Positions 19,919 through 21,489 of a stretch of DNA of 21,489 nt are shown here, piece by piece. Origin of the DNA: Candidatus Woesearchaeota archaeon (GTDB lineage: Archaea > Nanobdellota > Nanobdellia > SCGC-AAA011-G17 > GW2011-AR17). The stretch spans positions 1-21,489 of the forward strand of contig SICW01000005.1 of NCBI GenBank assembly GCA_009691355.1. Direction: 5' to 3'. Made by a program: the position numbers and the translations under genes. The notes beneath the pieces were generated by a model. It was given only the letters and a program-made list of their open reading frames with translations, was not told where the DNA came from and made no database searches. Every line of letters starts with the position of its first letter. The first letter of the stretch is position 1.

Positions 19919-20995
19919 ATGAATTGTAATTTTAAAAGAAAATCATTCTCACTATCTTGCCTATTAATTATATCCTTCTTATTCCTTACAGCATGTTCTC
20001 AAGATACAGATCTAGAAGAAATGCCTGAGCCTACTTCTCAAGGAGAGGTACAGGGAGAAACATCTGATTCTGATGATTCTACTCCTTCATGGGTACCTAC
20101 AAATCCATCAAATGGGGTCTAGAAATCAAATCTTTATATCTCTACTTCAGATGATGGTTTAAGTTTTAGTGGAAAGGAATTAATTGTAGAACATGTTGGT
20201 GTTCCAAATCTTTTGCTTACTTCTTCTGGAGAATTAGTTGCAAGTTATCAATATTTTTCTTATGAAGATGAAGATTTATTTGGTGTTATTGCCTACTCTC
20301 TTTCTGATGATAATGGGGAAACATGGACAAATCCTGTAGCAGTAACCATTGAAGGCTTGCCAGAAGCAACAACTGCAACTCCTTCAGGACCTGATGAAGT
20401 GACTGTCACAAGAGCAGTAGATCCAACACTTGTAGAACTGGAAGATGGTTCTCTCCGTTTATATTTTACCTATCAAGAAGTTGATGCATCCCAACCTCAC
20501 CCTGCATCAGCAATAAATACTGAGGGAGATATAACAGGAACCTTTGTGTATGAAGAATCAGGTCTTGCAACAACAGCAGAAGATGTAGCACTTCTCGACC
20601 CTTCTGTGGTGTACTTCGAGGGTCTATGGCATTATTATACATGGAATGTTGCACAATCAGGAATAGGAGCAGGATCAACTGAACTTTCTACCTTTCAAGA
20701 TTTAGACAATTATCATGGAACCTCTGAAGATGGGCTCACATTTACTTTAGAAGATCCTGTTACTTTGGACATGGGGTTTTTAGGACAAGCAGTTACCTTA
20801 GATGATGGAATTCGTTTCTATGGAACGGGCACGGGAGGAATTGTTTCTGCCTTCTCTTCAGATGGCTATACCTTTGAAATGGACGACGGAAACCGATTAT
20901 CTGGTGGTGGTGGAGATCCTGGAGTTGCGCAATTAGAAGATGGAACTTTTGTGATGATTTATACGGGCCCTGATTCTGTATCCCAACCATCATAG
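19919..20995 (+). pseudogene. Sialidase/GH43-like beta-propeller lipoprotein interrupted by TAG
   Basis: One continuous frame of 358 codons is broken only by a TAG at codon 68 (20120-20122). Before it lie a basic N-terminus, a hydrophobic segment and the lipobox L-T-A-C with Cys26, then an acidic Ser/Asp/Glu/Pro linker. After it come 290 codons of a propeller with Asp-box-like repeats (S-T-S-D-D-G-L-S-F, S-D-D-N-G-E-T-W, T-S-E-D-G-L-T-F, S-S-D-G-Y-T-F) and three D-P-x-V blocks, as in sialidase and GH43/GH32-like folds. The downstream part has no ATG of its own until deep inside, so it is not a separate gene. Either a recent nonsense mutation, a sequencing error, or amber readthrough (for example pyrrolysine) explains it. 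The final TAG is at 20993-20995. An exported glycan-binding or glycan-cutting protein is likely. Confidence 0.8.
20120..20122 (+). other. In-frame TAG inside the propeller lipoprotein
   Basis: The TAG follows codons for S-N-G-V and precedes K-S-N-L-Y-I-S-T-S, the first propeller strand. A single change from TGG, CAG, AAG, GAG or TAT/TAC would restore the frame. No frameshift is needed on either side. Confidence 0.9.
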
Positions 20996-21009
20996 AATGA
21001 ATTATAAAT

Positions 21010-21489
21010 TTACATACCTATTTCTTTTAAGAATCGTTCGACAGTTTTAACAACATGCTCTACTTGCGTTTTCAGTACACGTGCTGTTTCTGCAAGGACA
21101 TCTCCTTTATACGCAGAAAGTGAAGTCAGTTTCTTCGGAACATCCTTTTTCTTCTTTACTATGTTTTTCCAAAGTTCAAATAATTCTGCTGATCTTCCAG
21201 GGATTTGTTCGGTAGTACAATGCAATAGTTTTTCTAACTCTTTCAACGTACTTCCTTCACCTTTCACTTCTTCCTGTGCAGCTTTTCCTGCAACAAAAAC
21301 CAGTCGTATAATCCCATCTTGTACCTTTGTTGTTTTAATGATTTTAATCATTTCAACTTCAGAAGTATTATCTAAATGCGTTCCTCCGCATGCTTCCACA
21401 TCAACACCAACAATATTCACAATCCGTAGTTTCTTTCCAGGAACAGCCCCTCCTTGATAAATATCCATACCAAAGGAATGTTCAGCTTC
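21010..21489 (-). CDS. alaS: Alanyl-tRNA synthetase, C-terminal part (5' end outside window)
   Basis: AlaRS charges tRNA-Ala and its editing domain removes mischarged Ser or Gly. The 159 residues visible start with E-A-E-H-S-F-G-M-D-I-Y-Q-G-G and hold the second half of the editing (tRNA-SAD) domain: I-V-G-V-D-V-E-A-C-G-G-T-H with the C-x-x-x-H zinc ligands, then K-V-Q-D-G-I-I-R-L-V-F-V-A-G. The archaeal-type linker with L-F-E-L-W-K-N-I-V-K-K follows. The frame stops (TAA) right after V-E-H-V-V-K-T-V-E-R-F-L-K-E, where archaeal enzymes usually continue into the C-Ala (DHHA1) domain. The convergent propeller gene ends 14 nt beyond, so the domain is absent at this locus. A separately encoded C-Ala elsewhere is possible. 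Confidence 0.93.
   Translation of the reverse strand, partial: EAEHSFGMDIYQGGAVPGKKLRIVNIVGVDVEACGGTHLDNTSEVEMIKIIKTTKVQDGIIRLVFVAGKAAQEEVKGEGSTLKELEKLLHCTTEQIPGRSAELFELWKNIVKKKKDVPKKLTSLSAYKGDVLAETARVLKTQVEHVVKTVERFLKEIGM

Noticed and set aside
20213..20995. A separate 260-aa gene starting with TTG at 20213
   Set aside because: It begins in the middle of the propeller, has no promoter or ribosome-binding site, and the same frame is open back to the TAG at 20120 and beyond.

Overview
The window looks like chromosome from a low-GC archaeon, most likely a DPANN lineage of the Nanoarchaeota/Woesearchaeota/Pacearchaeota kind. The archaeal markers are an RNase P Rpp30-type protein subunit, a PAC2-family proteasome assembly chaperone, a fragment of an archaeal-type alanyl-tRNA synthetase, an Lrp/AsnC-type regulator, and TATA-like boxes 24-29 nt upstream of many start codons, the pattern of leaderless archaeal mRNAs. 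The DPANN placement is inferred from short or trimmed core proteins (Rpp30, AlaRS) and many small orphan genes; no rRNA or other phylogenetic marker is present. No tRNA, rRNA, CRISPR array, transposase or phage gene was found.

Left third (1-7301): an amidohydrolase-like lipoprotein running off the left edge; Rpp30; an orphan gene transcribed divergently from it; an operon of a one-TM protein with a TPR-like helical hairpin and two paralogous AAA-type ATPases; a large secreted transglutaminase-like protein; msrA, sharing one palindromic TATA element with the transglutaminase gene; a HAD hydrolase; and an Lrp-like regulator.

Middle (7302-15783): a structured intergenic element with two dyads precedes a 207-aa orphan with a clear hairpin terminator, then a 142-aa orphan. 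A two-gene minus-strand operon follows: a 638-aa protein with all nine metal ligands of endonuclease IV plus a roughly 240-residue insertion, then a nucleotidyltransferase with a HEPN-like helical C-terminus. A DUF885 zinc peptidase is divergent to it. A second minus-strand operon holds a 174-aa orphan, signal peptidase II (lspA) and a 502-aa orphan, almost without gaps.

Right third (15784-21489): a Ser/Gly/Tyr-rich small protein, a CTP-dependent polyprenol/diacylglycerol kinase family membrane protein, an HD-GYP-like phosphohydrolase, a 44-aa membrane protein, a radical SAM protein, the PAC2 chaperone, a propeller-type lipoprotein gene interrupted by one in-frame TAG, and the 3' end of alaS, which stops before the usual C-Ala domain.

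The most noteworthy items are the TAG-interrupted lipoprotein, the co-occurrence of LspA with lipobox proteins in an archaeon, the membrane-anchor plus twin ATPase operon, the expanded endonuclease-IV-like protein coupled to a nucleotidyltransferase, and the dyad-rich intergenic element at 7412-7487.
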